Source of the DNA: DASCQC01 sp036012865
GTDB lineage: Bacteria > Pseudomonadota > Gammaproteobacteria > Comchoanobacterales > Comchoanobacteraceae
DNA length: 64,000 bases
Assembly: GCA_036012865.1 (NCBI GenBank)
Contig: DASCQC010000016.1
Span: 65,580-129,579 of the forward strand
Direction of reading: 5' to 3'
The notes below the pieces were generated by a model, which was not told the DNA's origin, searched no databases, and saw nothing but the letters and a program-made list of their open reading frames with translations. Every line of letters starts with the position of its first letter. The stretch's first letter is position 1. The position numbers and the translations under genes were made by a program. Of the stretch, positions 45,350 through 53,158 are shown piece after piece.

Positions 45350-46120
45350 TTAGGAAGAGTGTCGTTTTTGTTGGAATGTGGGGAAAAAAACTGAAGTTGT
45401 CTTTTGGTATAGAGCGTAGTCTTTAGGGCGTTTTTGCAGTGAATTTTTTTCAGAAATTGGAATGGTAATTTTATTCATAATTAAATACAAGGCTAAAGGA
45501 GAAGTTAACCCTAACCAACCATGATTGAAAGGTAAAACCAAACAAGCCAAGGCAAACCAAAATAGCCAATCGAAAAAATAGTTAGGGTGCCTAGAATATT
45601 TCCAGGGACCTAGTAAACAAAGAGATGTTGTTGTGTTTTGCTGGTGTCGGTAGAGTAAATAGTCAGACCAGGACTCGCCACATAGAGCAAGCAACATGAA
45701 CCCAAAACAAGCTAAGCTCCAGGGTGAAATCTCTATGAGGTGAGCTAGAAAAAAAGGAGCTGAGAGTGACATCATTAGTACAGCTTGCATTTGGTAATTC
45801 CAGAAATAACCATAGAGTTTGCTTTTTTTCCAGTTTGAGCTAATGTTTTGATACCGGGGGTCTTGTTTTTGTGGGGCAACCCTGGTGATGAACAAATAAA
45901 GAGCGAGTCTTAGTGACCAAATCCCTAGAGTGCTGTGTAACCAGATAAAGGGAATAGCAGGGACAGTATTCCAAGTGATAACCAGGCCACTTAACCAAAT
46001 ACCAAGCGGCCAGATGACATCGATAATGCAATTAATTCGGTAAATAAAGTAGTGTAGCCAAGCAATCATGGCGAATAAGCTGGTTGCTAACCAGGCTAAC
46101 AGAAATAGTTTAATGACCAT
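45350..46120 (-). CDS. DUF1295/ICMT-like membrane protein
   Basis: A polytopic protein with about seven helices and the DUF1295 (steroid 5-alpha-reductase/isoprenylcysteine methyltransferase-like) motif GPWKYSRHPNYFFDWLFW near residue 200 of the longer frame. The ATG at 46120 gives 256 residues starting just before the first helix. A TTG at 46174 would add 18 polar residues. Neither start has a strong ribosome-binding site. Substrate unknown. It lies 52 bp upstream of trkA on the same strand. Confidence 0.8.
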   Translation of the reverse strand: MVIKLFLLAWLATSLFAMIAWLHYFIYRINCIIDVIWPLGIWLSGLVITWNTVPAIPFIWLHSTLGIWSLRLALYLFITRVAPQKQDPRYQNISSNWKKSKLYGYFWNYQMQAVLMMSLSAPFFLAHLIEISPWSLACFGFMLLALCGESWSDYLLYRHQQNTTTSLCLLGPWKYSRHPNYFFDWLFWFALACLVLPFNHGWLGLTSPLALYLIMNKITIPISEKNSLQKRPKDYALYQKTTSVFFPTFQQKRHSS

Positions 46121-46224
46121 AAATATCAGTGTAGAAAGAGCTTTTATTGTCCTGGCATTTGAATCAAAAATCAAGCAAGTTGTTTGCTATTAATGGCTCC
46201 TTTATTCAATTTTTATTGTATCAA

Positions 46225-46344
46225 CGTACCGTTTTTCTATGGTTGTAGCTGAGAGAGTTATTAAAGTATTTCTTGATTTAAGGTCAGTAAATATCATAGA
46301 ACTGTCTCATGGGCTATCAAACAGATAATCAACTTATACATCAA
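46225..46344 (+). repeat. 120-bp duplication, upstream copy
   Basis: Aligns without gaps to 47343-47462 with 9 mismatches in 120 bases. It covers the leader and the first 12 codons of the methyltransferase gene at 47427. The homology stops abruptly after codon 12. Confidence 0.95.
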
Positions 46345-46407
46345 TACGGGTTAATTAATTCTAGTGGTTTTTCTTTTAATTTATTGTTAACAGCGTTATA
46401 TTGTTAA
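46309..46407 (+). pseudogene. Truncated 5' end of a methyltransferase gene
   Basis: A 32-codon frame starting MGYQTDNQLIHQ, almost the same as the start of the intact gene at 47427 (MGYQTDNHLIYQ). After residue 12 it continues into unrelated sequence and stops. It looks like a decayed or recombined paralogue fragment left immediately before the methyltransferase gene at 46423. Confidence 0.75.
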
Positions 46408-46422
46408 TATTTGAAATAGGTT

Positions 46423-47256
46423 GTGAAGTTGATGGATAATTTAAAGAAAGTTGAAAGTCATTACAAGTTTGGTGAAAATTGGAAAGATTTTTCAACTCAG
46501 ATAAATAATGCCCGCATTGAAGCTGCTCAACAAGGGTTGATAAAACTTTTTGGACCAGAGGGGCTATCAGGTAAGACTTTTCTAGATATCGGATGCGGAT
46601 CAGGACTGTCAACGTTAGCTGCGATTTTGTTAGGAGCCAAGAAAGTGGTAAGCATTGATATTGATGAAGTGTCTGTAGCGACAACGACTCGTTTATTACA
46701 ACATTACAAGGTATCAAACAAGGCTCATGTTGAAACATTAAGCGTATTTGACATGCATCAACGACCTGACATCATTCAGCAATTTGATGTTGTTTATTCT
46801 TGGGGCGTTTTACATCACACAGGAAATTTAGCAGAAGCGATGCAACTAGCTAAGCGTTGTGTCAAGCCAGGAGGGCTTTTAATGTTAGCATTATATAATA
46901 AGACCACGATGTGCTCCTTTTGGGCTAAAGAGAAAAAGATTTATGTTGCTTCACCTTTTGTGTTGAAGCGACTTTTTGAATTTATTTTTCAAATTATTCA
47001 TGCGTTTAGATTATTAATAAAAAGGCGAAATGTTTTTAAATTTTATAAGGGTTATCAAACTAGACGAGGAATGTCTTTTATTCATGATGTTAGAGACTGG
47101 TTGGGAGGGTATCCTTATCAATCTATATCAGCACAAGGTTGTGAAAAATGGGCAGAAGAAAATCATATGGATATTATTAACTCATTTGCTTTGCCTCCTA
47201 GCTTTGGGTTATTAGGGTCAGGGTGTCATGAGTATGTGTTTAAGGTTAAGGATTAA
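46423..47256 (+). CDS. SAM-dependent class I methyltransferase
   Basis: A 277-residue protein with the SAM-binding motif FLDIGCGSGLSTL (motif I), an acidic residue after strand 2 (VSIDID), VVYSWGVLHHTGN (motif IV region) and VKPGGLLMLALYN. It is of the Methyltransf_11/25 kind. The C-terminal third, with LKRLFEFIFQII and a Lys/Arg-rich stretch, may contact membrane. The start may be this GTG or the ATG three codons later. It sits between two copies of a duplicated leader. The substrate is unknown; a sugar or lipid-linked glycan is suggested by neighbours. Confidence 0.85.
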   Translation: MKLMDNLKKVESHYKFGENWKDFSTQINNARIEAAQQGLIKLFGPEGLSGKTFLDIGCGSGLSTLAAILLGAKKVVSIDIDEVSVATTTRLLQHYKVSNKAHVETLSVFDMHQRPDIIQQFDVVYSWGVLHHTGNLAEAMQLAKRCVKPGGLLMLALYNKTTMCSFWAKEKKIYVASPFVLKRLFEFIFQIIHAFRLLIKRRNVFKFYKGYQTRRGMSFIHDVRDWLGGYPYQSISAQGCEKWAEENHMDIINSFALPPSFGLLGSGCHEYVFKVKD

Positions 47257-47342
47257 ACCCTAAACACAGGCAGCTTCGCCATGAAGTTAAGAAAAGTGAA
47301 TCTTAATGTGCGATATTTCCAGACAGGTTTTTTAAGTATCCT

Positions 47343-47462
47343 CGTATCGTTTTTCTATGATTGTAGTTGAGAGAGTTATTAAAGTATTTCTTGATTTAAG
47401 GTAAGCAAATATCATAGAATTGTCGCATGGGCTATCAAACAGATAATCATCTTATATATCAA
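47343..47462 (+). repeat. 120-bp duplication, downstream copy
   Basis: Partner of 46225-46344 (111 of 120 bases identical). It contains the probable promoter/leader and the first codons of the methyltransferase gene starting at 47427. Confidence 0.95.
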
Positions 47463-48149
47463 GGAAAAGAAGAGCTTTTTGCGACTGCAAGGTGCTTAAA
47501 GAGATATCATTTCGACATTGTTCATAGGATGATAAGTCACCTAGAAAAGGACCCTCAATGTATCTTAGATTTTGGTGCAGGGATTGGAACGTTGGTCAGC
47601 GAATGGCAACAACAGTTGGGCATACAGCCAGAGTGTTTGGAAATTGATCCAAGCTCACAGAAAATTTTATCAGAAAAAAATCTAATTGTGCATCAGTCCT
47701 ATGCTTCTTTAAAACAAAATTCATATGATATTGTTTATTCATCTAATGTGCTTGAGCACATAGAAGATGATCAAGCGGCATTGAGGGATATTTATAAGCT
47801 GATAAAACCGGGCGGACAATTAATGCTTTTTCTTCCTGCATTTATGTGTATTTATAATAACCTAGATCGGCATGTTGGTCATTTTAGAAGGTATCAACAA
47901 CACGACTTAAAGAAAAAGGTTGAATTGGCGGGCTTTAAAGTGACACAAGCCCATTATTGTGACTCATTAGGTTTTTTTGTTTGGGGACTTCTAAAGTTTT
48001 TGGGCTCTTCGTCGAAATCTCATTCATCCAATGACCGTTCCCTTAAATTTTATGATGCTGTTCTTTACCGAATCAGCACTCTTATGGATCAATTAGGGTG
48101 TAAATATCTTTTTGGTAAGAATATTTTTCTAACGGCTACCAAGTTATAA
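47427..48149 (+). CDS. SAM-dependent methyltransferase, surface-glycan cluster type
   Basis: A 240-residue class I methyltransferase: ILDFGAGIGTLVSEW (motif I), CLEIDPSS (motif II), DIVYSSNVLEHIEDD and IKPGGQLMLFLPA. The C-terminal NNLDRHVGHFRRYQQHDL resembles proteins found beside glycosyltransferase genes. Its first 12 codons and leader are duplicated upstream at 46225-46344. It reads toward the first GT-C-like gene and may modify the glycan handled by this region. Confidence 0.87.
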   Translation: MGYQTDNHLIYQGKEELFATARCLKRYHFDIVHRMISHLEKDPQCILDFGAGIGTLVSEWQQQLGIQPECLEIDPSSQKILSEKNLIVHQSYASLKQNSYDIVYSSNVLEHIEDDQAALRDIYKLIKPGGQLMLFLPAFMCIYNNLDRHVGHFRRYQQHDLKKKVELAGFKVTQAHYCDSLGFFVWGLLKFLGSSSKSHSSNDRSLKFYDAVLYRISTLMDQLGCKYLFGKNIFLTATKL

Positions 48150-48213
48150 AATTGTTCATGTTGTAAAGCCCTTGTTTGTCAAGGGGAGCCTTGATATGGG
48201 GTTTGTTGATCAC

Positions 48214-48241
48214 TTTACGTTTTAGGTTCTTTAGTGATAAT
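48214..48241 (+). promoter_or_regulatory. Possible sigma-70 promoter for the first GT-C-like gene
   Basis: TTTACG (48214-48219), a 16-base spacer and GATAAT (48236-48241), about 30 bases before the GTG start at 48273. The -35 is weak, so this is tentative. Confidence 0.3.
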
Positions 48242-48272
48242 ATTAACGCATTAAGGACAAGGTGGGTAGGTT

Positions 48273-49613
48273 GTGTTTTCAAAAGAGCTGGTGATAAGGG
48301 CTAAAAATAGTATAGCTAGAGTTAACGGGACCTTTTTGTTAGTCTCTATAGGGCTTTTGGTAGGGTTCATAGCAGGCCCTCGAATGTTTCCAGATTCATC
48401 AGGTTATATCGCTTTTGATCAGAGTAGAACGATTCTATACCCTATTGTTATTGCTTCTTTTCGGGGGTTGTTTGGGTCGTATGGACTCAATGTTTTAGCA
48501 GTTGTTCAGTTGATTGCTGTTTTGTTAGCTACCCAACGTCTTTCTCAATGGGTTATAAGTGTTTTTAATTTACCCAAACGATATGTGTTATGGGTATTTC
48601 TCTTTGGAATGATTCCTTGGGTCATGGGTAAGGAGTTAAGGTTTGCCACATCCATTTTGACTGAGCCTTTAACCTATGCTCTTTATGTTCCTTTTATGAT
48701 TAGTTTGTTTCAGTCTTCAAAAAAACATTCGCACCTTACTCTGGGCTTAAGTGTTATTTTAATGATGTTGATGTTGTTGATTCGCCCTCAGATGCTCTTC
48801 GTTTTGGCAGGATTTATTGTTTGGGCGTTGTATGTTTATTTTTATAAAAAGGATAGAAAGAAAGCTGTATTAGGGGTGTTAATTTCATTTATTTGTGCGG
48901 GTATGGCATTACAAATAAATGATTTAGCATATCAATATGTCTTTAATAAAGGCAGGGCGTTAGATAAGTCTTTTTCATATGCTATTGCGTTGACGCCATT
49001 GGTTTATATGGCTGAACAAAAGACAATAGATCATATCGAAAACACCAAGGTTCGAAAATCACTCATTGAATTAAATAGGTTGCTGAAAAAGAAGTGTTTA
49101 TTTGTAAGTAGTCGTTTTGATGATGCTTGTGGCCCTATTGCCCAGAAAGATCATTTTCGTTGGAGTTACGACCGTATTTTTTATGGAACTTATGCGTCTG
49201 TTTTTGCAAAGTACAATCTTGACTATAAGACTATATATATGACATTGCTGCCAATTGTTTTAAAGTATCAACTTGGCGATGTTTTTCAACATATTCAGAG
49301 AAGTCTTATCTATGTGGGTATGCATGGGTTTTATTTTTCATGTGTTTTGTTTTTCCTTTTCATTGCAGTGGTAAGGTTTTTTTACAAGCATGAGCATGAG
49401 GTTGCAAGGTGGTCATTGTTTCTTGCCTTGCTTTACATTGCTAACCTTATTTTTATCAGTTTATGCACATTTCATTTTTATCGTTATATGTTTTATACAG
49501 AAATACCTATAACGATGACTGCCTTTGGGTTTTATTTAGTTTGGTTAAAAGGTAAGGAAGAAGAGGAGATGTCCAGTCAAGTGGTGAGTGTTATGGGTAT
49601 GAATCGTTCTTGA
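48273..49613 (+). CDS. Polytopic GT-C-like glycosyltransferase, paralogue 1
   Basis: A 446-residue membrane protein with about ten or eleven helices. After the first helix comes a periplasmic loop with MFPDSSGY (Asp41), matching the position of the catalytic acidic residue in GT-C enzymes. Other shared blocks are the ILTEPLTYAL helix, a second loop with CLFVSSRFDDACGP and SYDRIFY, and HFYRYMFYTEIP near the C terminus. Two paralogues lie at 51815 and 53155. Such enzymes use polyprenyl-phosphate sugars. The neighbouring gtrB/gtrA-like genes support that role. Donor and acceptor are unknown. GTG start. Confidence 0.72.
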   Translation: MFSKELVIRAKNSIARVNGTFLLVSIGLLVGFIAGPRMFPDSSGYIAFDQSRTILYPIVIASFRGLFGSYGLNVLAVVQLIAVLLATQRLSQWVISVFNLPKRYVLWVFLFGMIPWVMGKELRFATSILTEPLTYALYVPFMISLFQSSKKHSHLTLGLSVILMMLMLLIRPQMLFVLAGFIVWALYVYFYKKDRKKAVLGVLISFICAGMALQINDLAYQYVFNKGRALDKSFSYAIALTPLVYMAEQKTIDHIENTKVRKSLIELNRLLKKKCLFVSSRFDDACGPIAQKDHFRWSYDRIFYGTYASVFAKYNLDYKTIYMTLLPIVLKYQLGDVFQHIQRSLIYVGMHGFYFSCVLFFLFIAVVRFFYKHEHEVARWSLFLALLYIANLIFISLCTFHFYRYMFYTEIPITMTAFGFYLVWLKGKEEEEMSSQVVSVMGMNRS

Positions 49614-49622
49614 TTGAATGGG

Positions 49623-50576
49623 TTATGAGGGTTCATGGAGTGTTTTTTCTTTGTCATGCTGTTTTCTTGGAATGTTTAAGTAGCATAAGTTTTTATGTTG
49701 AAGTGATAAACTGGTAATATTTTGTAAAATTAGACCAATAGAAAAGAAAATGAAAGCTACAATCATGAGCAGGCCTGATAAAATGGCGGTAGGGAGTCTT
49801 TCAACCAAGCCTGTTTCAATGTATTTAGATAAGATAGGCATAAAAAATGTAAAAGAAAACAGGGTTGATAGTATAGCTAGGCTATTAAATAATACGTTGG
49901 GTTTATTGTTCTTTAGCAGAGAAAAAATAGTTGATAGTATTAAAAACCCATCTTTAATTGTGCTAAGTTTACTGTATGAGCCTTCTGGTCGATTGAAATA
50001 GTTGGTAGGTATTTCTGTTGTGGATAAGTTAAGCTGTAATGAATGAACACTTAATTCAGTTTCAATATCAAAGCCATTGGTTAGCGAAGGAAAACTGGAA
50101 ATAAACCGATGACTAAAGGCTCTATAACCTGTGAAAATATCGGTAAATGTTTTACCAAAGATGAAGCTAACTGTATGATTGAATAAACGATTGCCAAAAG
50201 AATGTCCAAAACGATAGGCTTTAGTATTGACCGCTTTTCTTGAGCCACAAACCATGTCTAGGTTTTCCGAAATAAGTTTTTGAATAAGCAGATGGATGGC
50301 TTTGGGATCATAGGTGTTATCACCATCAACCATAACAGTGATGTCTGATTGAACGTATCTGAATAATCTTCGAACAGCATGACCTTTACCTTGTCTTTTT
50401 TCAAAGAGAACGATAGCGCCGTTGTTTTTTGCAACTTTAGCTGTGTTATCGTCAGAGTTATTATCGCATATTATGATGGTTGAATGAGGTAATTCATGTC
50501 TGAAGCTTTGAATAACTTGTTGAATGGTGGTTTCTTCATTATAGCAAGGAATGATGATAGAGACTGTAGGTGACAT
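49623..50576 (-). CDS. GtrB-like polyprenyl-phosphate glycosyltransferase (GT2)
   Basis: A 317-residue family 2 glycosyltransferase of the DPM1/GtrB kind, which makes polyprenyl-phosphate sugar on the cytoplasmic face. The GT-A domain shows VSIIIPCYNEE, ICDNNSDDNT, VMVDGDNTYDP (DxD-type), DMVCGSR, TDIFTGYRAFSHRF and GFDIETELS. Two C-terminal helices follow (VLFNSLAILSTLFSFTFFMPI and AILSGLLMIVAFIFFSIGLIL). It is downstream of the GtrA-like gene on the same strand, separated by 248 bp. The sugar cannot be told from sequence. Confidence 0.87.
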   Translation of the reverse strand: MSPTVSIIIPCYNEETTIQQVIQSFRHELPHSTIIICDNNSDDNTAKVAKNNGAIVLFEKRQGKGHAVRRLFRYVQSDITVMVDGDNTYDPKAIHLLIQKLISENLDMVCGSRKAVNTKAYRFGHSFGNRLFNHTVSFIFGKTFTDIFTGYRAFSHRFISSFPSLTNGFDIETELSVHSLQLNLSTTEIPTNYFNRPEGSYSKLSTIKDGFLILSTIFSLLKNNKPNVLFNSLAILSTLFSFTFFMPILSKYIETGLVERLPTAILSGLLMIVAFIFFSIGLILQNITSLSLQHKNLCYLNIPRKQHDKEKTLHEPS

Positions 50577-50824
50577 GATGTGACTCTCTTAGTGATACGA
50601 TCTGTTAAATACTAAGAGATCTTGATGGGGGATGCAATGTTTTAGTGAGTTTCTGTGCTATATTAAGAGAACCAGTAGTTTAGATAATAAGCAGGGTTTC
50701 AAGATAAGTTTCAAGGGTAAATTATTTTCTCCAGGTATGGGTTATTTATTATCGTTAGTTCTTCTTCGTAGTTTCTTGTGAGGGTATTATTGACTCTTAA
50801 TTCTGGGTGTTTTGTGGTCTATTA

Positions 50825-51232
50825 TTAGGTCGTTTCAGTGGGTTTTGATAAAATATATTTGTAAGCATTAAAATTAATAAACATGGTCAATAGGGTGGCG
50901 GGGGCAAGGGCCAAAATAGGGTGTGTATAACACAGGCTTGATAAGCCAACTAGCGCGGAGTAAATGCCATAGTTGATAGAAGCTGTTATGATAGTTGAGC
51001 TAGAATACATAATAAATTCACGGATAGATTTTGGATTTTTACTTTTAAATGTGTAGGTTCGATTATGATGCCAAGTAAACAATAGTGATGTTATGATGGC
51101 AGGTATTCTGGCGAGCCATGGGTTTAGCTTGAAGTAGTAAACATTGAATTGAGTAATGCTGCAATCTATGATAAATGCACTACTTCCTATGATAAGAAAG
51201 AATAGTTTTTGTCTTAAGGCTTCATTGATCAT
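50825..51232 (-). CDS. GtrA-family membrane protein
   Basis: A 135-residue protein with four transmembrane helices. Its features are FFLIIGSSAFIIDCSI in helix 1, a short loop with TWHHNRTYTFKSKNP (the family's W/F-x-N-R-x-x-T/V-F pattern) after helix 2, and a C-terminal NFNAYKYIL. GtrA proteins are thought to flip polyprenyl-phosphate glucose to the periplasmic face. Here it is paired with a GtrB-like enzyme and surrounded by three GT-C-like proteins. Confidence 0.9.
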   Translation of the reverse strand: MINEALRQKLFFLIIGSSAFIIDCSITQFNVYYFKLNPWLARIPAIITSLLFTWHHNRTYTFKSKNPKSIREFIMYSSSTIITASINYGIYSALVGLSSLCYTHPILALAPATLLTMFINFNAYKYILSKPTETT

Positions 51233-51495
51233 GGGTGACTCTCAAGACAACGTTTTCCAATAAAGTTCATCATGTGTTTTTTGCGAGGTGAGATCATAGG
51301 TTGACTGGATTTTTCATGGATACTCATGACAGAAAGACTTAGAGGATTGAGAAAAGTGTCTTGACTAAAGCACATGTTAGTATGATAAGTCTCTGGGTGA
51401 GATAACACCAGGTTTATTGAACGCTCTCTTTGACCGTTGAGTTTATTCGGGTAGTTTACAATGTTAATCAATTTGTACATAGAAAATATATTCAT
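51229..51495 (-). CDS. Possible 88-residue protein, unknown
   Basis: A reading frame from an ATG at 51495 whose TGA overlaps the ATG of the GtrA-like gene (ATGA), the arrangement of a coupled gene pair. It has no signal peptide or membrane segment and no recognised motif. The ribosome-binding site is poor. It may equally be a remnant of a longer gene. Confidence 0.35.
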   Translation of the reverse strand: MNIFSMYKLINIVNYPNKLNGQRERSINLVLSHPETYHTNMCFSQDTFLNPLSLSVMSIHEKSSQPMISPRKKHMMNFIGKRCLESHP

Positions 51496-51814
51496 AGACT
51501 CAAGGTTAATTTAACACAGGAGCTATGGTATCCTATGGATTTATTTTTATCGACTTTTAATCTATTCTATTTTAGGATGTGTATTGTTTTGGTAGATTCT
51601 GATGATGCTGTTTATTAGAGGCCGCATATTGAGCAGAATTTTGGTTTAACATTGCCCTGAATGTTTTTGATCAATTGAAGTCATTTCAATGTTTAATTTC
51701 AAAAGAAAGGGCTAAAAGCTGGGTGATAGGTATGCAAGGTTTATTGATTACTGTTTACAAGGGTGTAGGCTGGACTAATGCTGCTATCTATTCGATTGAT
51801 AGTAAGGTTTTTTA
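51496..51814. other. 319-bp AT-rich region between divergent glycan genes
   Basis: Separates the leftward gtrA/gtrB-like genes from the rightward GT-C-like pair, so it should contain promoters in both directions. A short plus-strand frame here (to 51618) has no support. No clear promoter pair or RNA gene stands out. Confidence 0.5.
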
Positions 51815-53158
51815 GTGTTGGTCGTTGCCTATACATCTTGGATCAGATCTAACCAAAGCATTTTAGTTTTATTTATGTTTTGTGCAGCATTGATGATTGT
51901 GTTTGTTGACCCTATCTTATTTCCTGATAGCGCTTCTTATCTTAGTTTTAATCCAGCTAGATCCTTTGGTTACCCTTGGGTTGTTAATGTTTTCAAGTTT
52001 TTGTTTGGGGGCTACTATTTAAATCTACTGATAGGTTTTCAGGTGTTTTGTATTTTGAGCGTTTCATATTGGTTGGCTCAAGAGATACGAAAAATAACCG
52101 GTGCTGATCAATCTTTGCAGTGGATCATTTTCCTTTTAGCACTTTATCCGTGGGGCTTTAGTGCCTCTTTAAAATGGGGGGTGGCTGTTTTAACTGAACC
52201 GTTGACATTCTGTTTAGCCATACCCATTTTTATCCTGTTTTTACGTTTAATAAAACATTATTCGCATGACACCTGCGCTTGTTTATTATGTTTTTTTGGG
52301 CTGTCTTTGGCTTTTAGGTCTCAGATGATATTTATTGAGGGACCTATCCTGTTATTGAGCTTTTATCTAATGAAATTTAGCCGTTTTCGAGAGGGGGCTA
52401 TACTTCTTTTTTCTAGTTTTATGGTCATTGTTACAGTGTTGTTAATCAACACACTGAATATCTTATGGCATGGAGAGAAACCTGAACAGGTTTTTGCGCT
52501 TAGTCATTCCTTGATTTCTGCTGTATATATTATGGATAGTGAGACTCTTGATAAGGTAGAGTCGGAGCAAACAAAAGAAATTCTTAAGCCCATCTATAAA
52601 AAACTATCCGGGCGTTGTTTAAATTTGGAATCATTTGATAATGATGATTGTGGACCCATAGATAAGACACATTTTTTATTTTCTTTTGATAAGATTTATT
52701 ATGAGGTAATGCAGCCTTCAATTGCGCAGTATGTTAAAGATCATCAAGAATTTAAGGGTGAAAGTATTTATAAGCTTCTTTTCACTTCCCTTCTAACGCA
52801 AGAAGTGGTTTATCAGCCCATAAGGTTCTTTGGACACTATCTTAAAACGATGATTACGTTTGGTCTGTATGGGAAGTATGGCCTTTTAGGCTTTTTAGTT
52901 TTGTGTTGTGTTACTGTAATAAGGTGGTTTTATACCAGGGATAGGCAATCGGAATGGTTGGCTGTTTGTCTTTTATTTCATATGAGTAATGTCGTTTTTG
53001 TTGTTTTGTTTGAGCCTCATCACTTTAGATATATCTTTTATACCGAGGTTCCTATTGTTGTAACCTTATTGACATTTACCCTTCAGGGGTTGTATTGCAT
53101 GCGATCAAATAAGATAAGCACGAAAGCTTTAGGTTTAAAAAAGGGTGCAATAATATGA
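51815..53158 (+). CDS. Polytopic GT-C-like glycosyltransferase, paralogue 2
   Basis: A 447-residue membrane protein with the same block order as its paralogues: ILFPDSASYLSF (Asp38) in the first loop, VLTEPLTFCL, CLNLESFDNDDCGP then SFDKIYY in the second large loop, and HHFRYIFYTEVPIV near the end. The two cysteines of the second loop are kept in all three copies. It starts with GTG and overlaps the next paralogue by four bases (ATGA). A role as a terminal periplasmic transferase using a polyprenyl-phosphate sugar is inferred from fold and context. Confidence 0.72.
   Translation: MLVVAYTSWIRSNQSILVLFMFCAALMIVFVDPILFPDSASYLSFNPARSFGYPWVVNVFKFLFGGYYLNLLIGFQVFCILSVSYWLAQEIRKITGADQSLQWIIFLLALYPWGFSASLKWGVAVLTEPLTFCLAIPIFILFLRLIKHYSHDTCACLLCFFGLSLAFRSQMIFIEGPILLLSFYLMKFSRFREGAILLFSSFMVIVTVLLINTLNILWHGEKPEQVFALSHSLISAVYIMDSETLDKVESEQTKEILKPIYKKLSGRCLNLESFDNDDCGPIDKTHFLFSFDKIYYEVMQPSIAQYVKDHQEFKGESIYKLLFTSLLTQEVVYQPIRFFGHYLKTMITFGLYGKYGLLGFLVLCCVTVIRWFYTRDRQSEWLAVCLLFHMSNVVFVVLFEPHHFRYIFYTEVPIVVTLLTFTLQGLYCMRSNKISTKALGLKKGAII

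Noticed and set aside
46376..46738. Minus-strand 120-codon frame
   Set aside because: It is antisense to the methyltransferase gene at 46423, which has clear SAM motifs.
48169..48185. CCCTTG/CAAGGG hairpin after the second methyltransferase gene
   Set aside because: The stem is only six pairs and no T run follows on the plus strand, so I do not call it a terminator.
51430..51618. Plus-strand 62-codon frame in the divergent intergenic region
   Set aside because: No ribosome-binding site or motif. It overlaps the possible 88-residue gene on the other strand.
51648..51668. AACATT/AATGTT inverted repeat followed by a few Ts
   Set aside because: Too short and AT-rich to distinguish from chance in this background.
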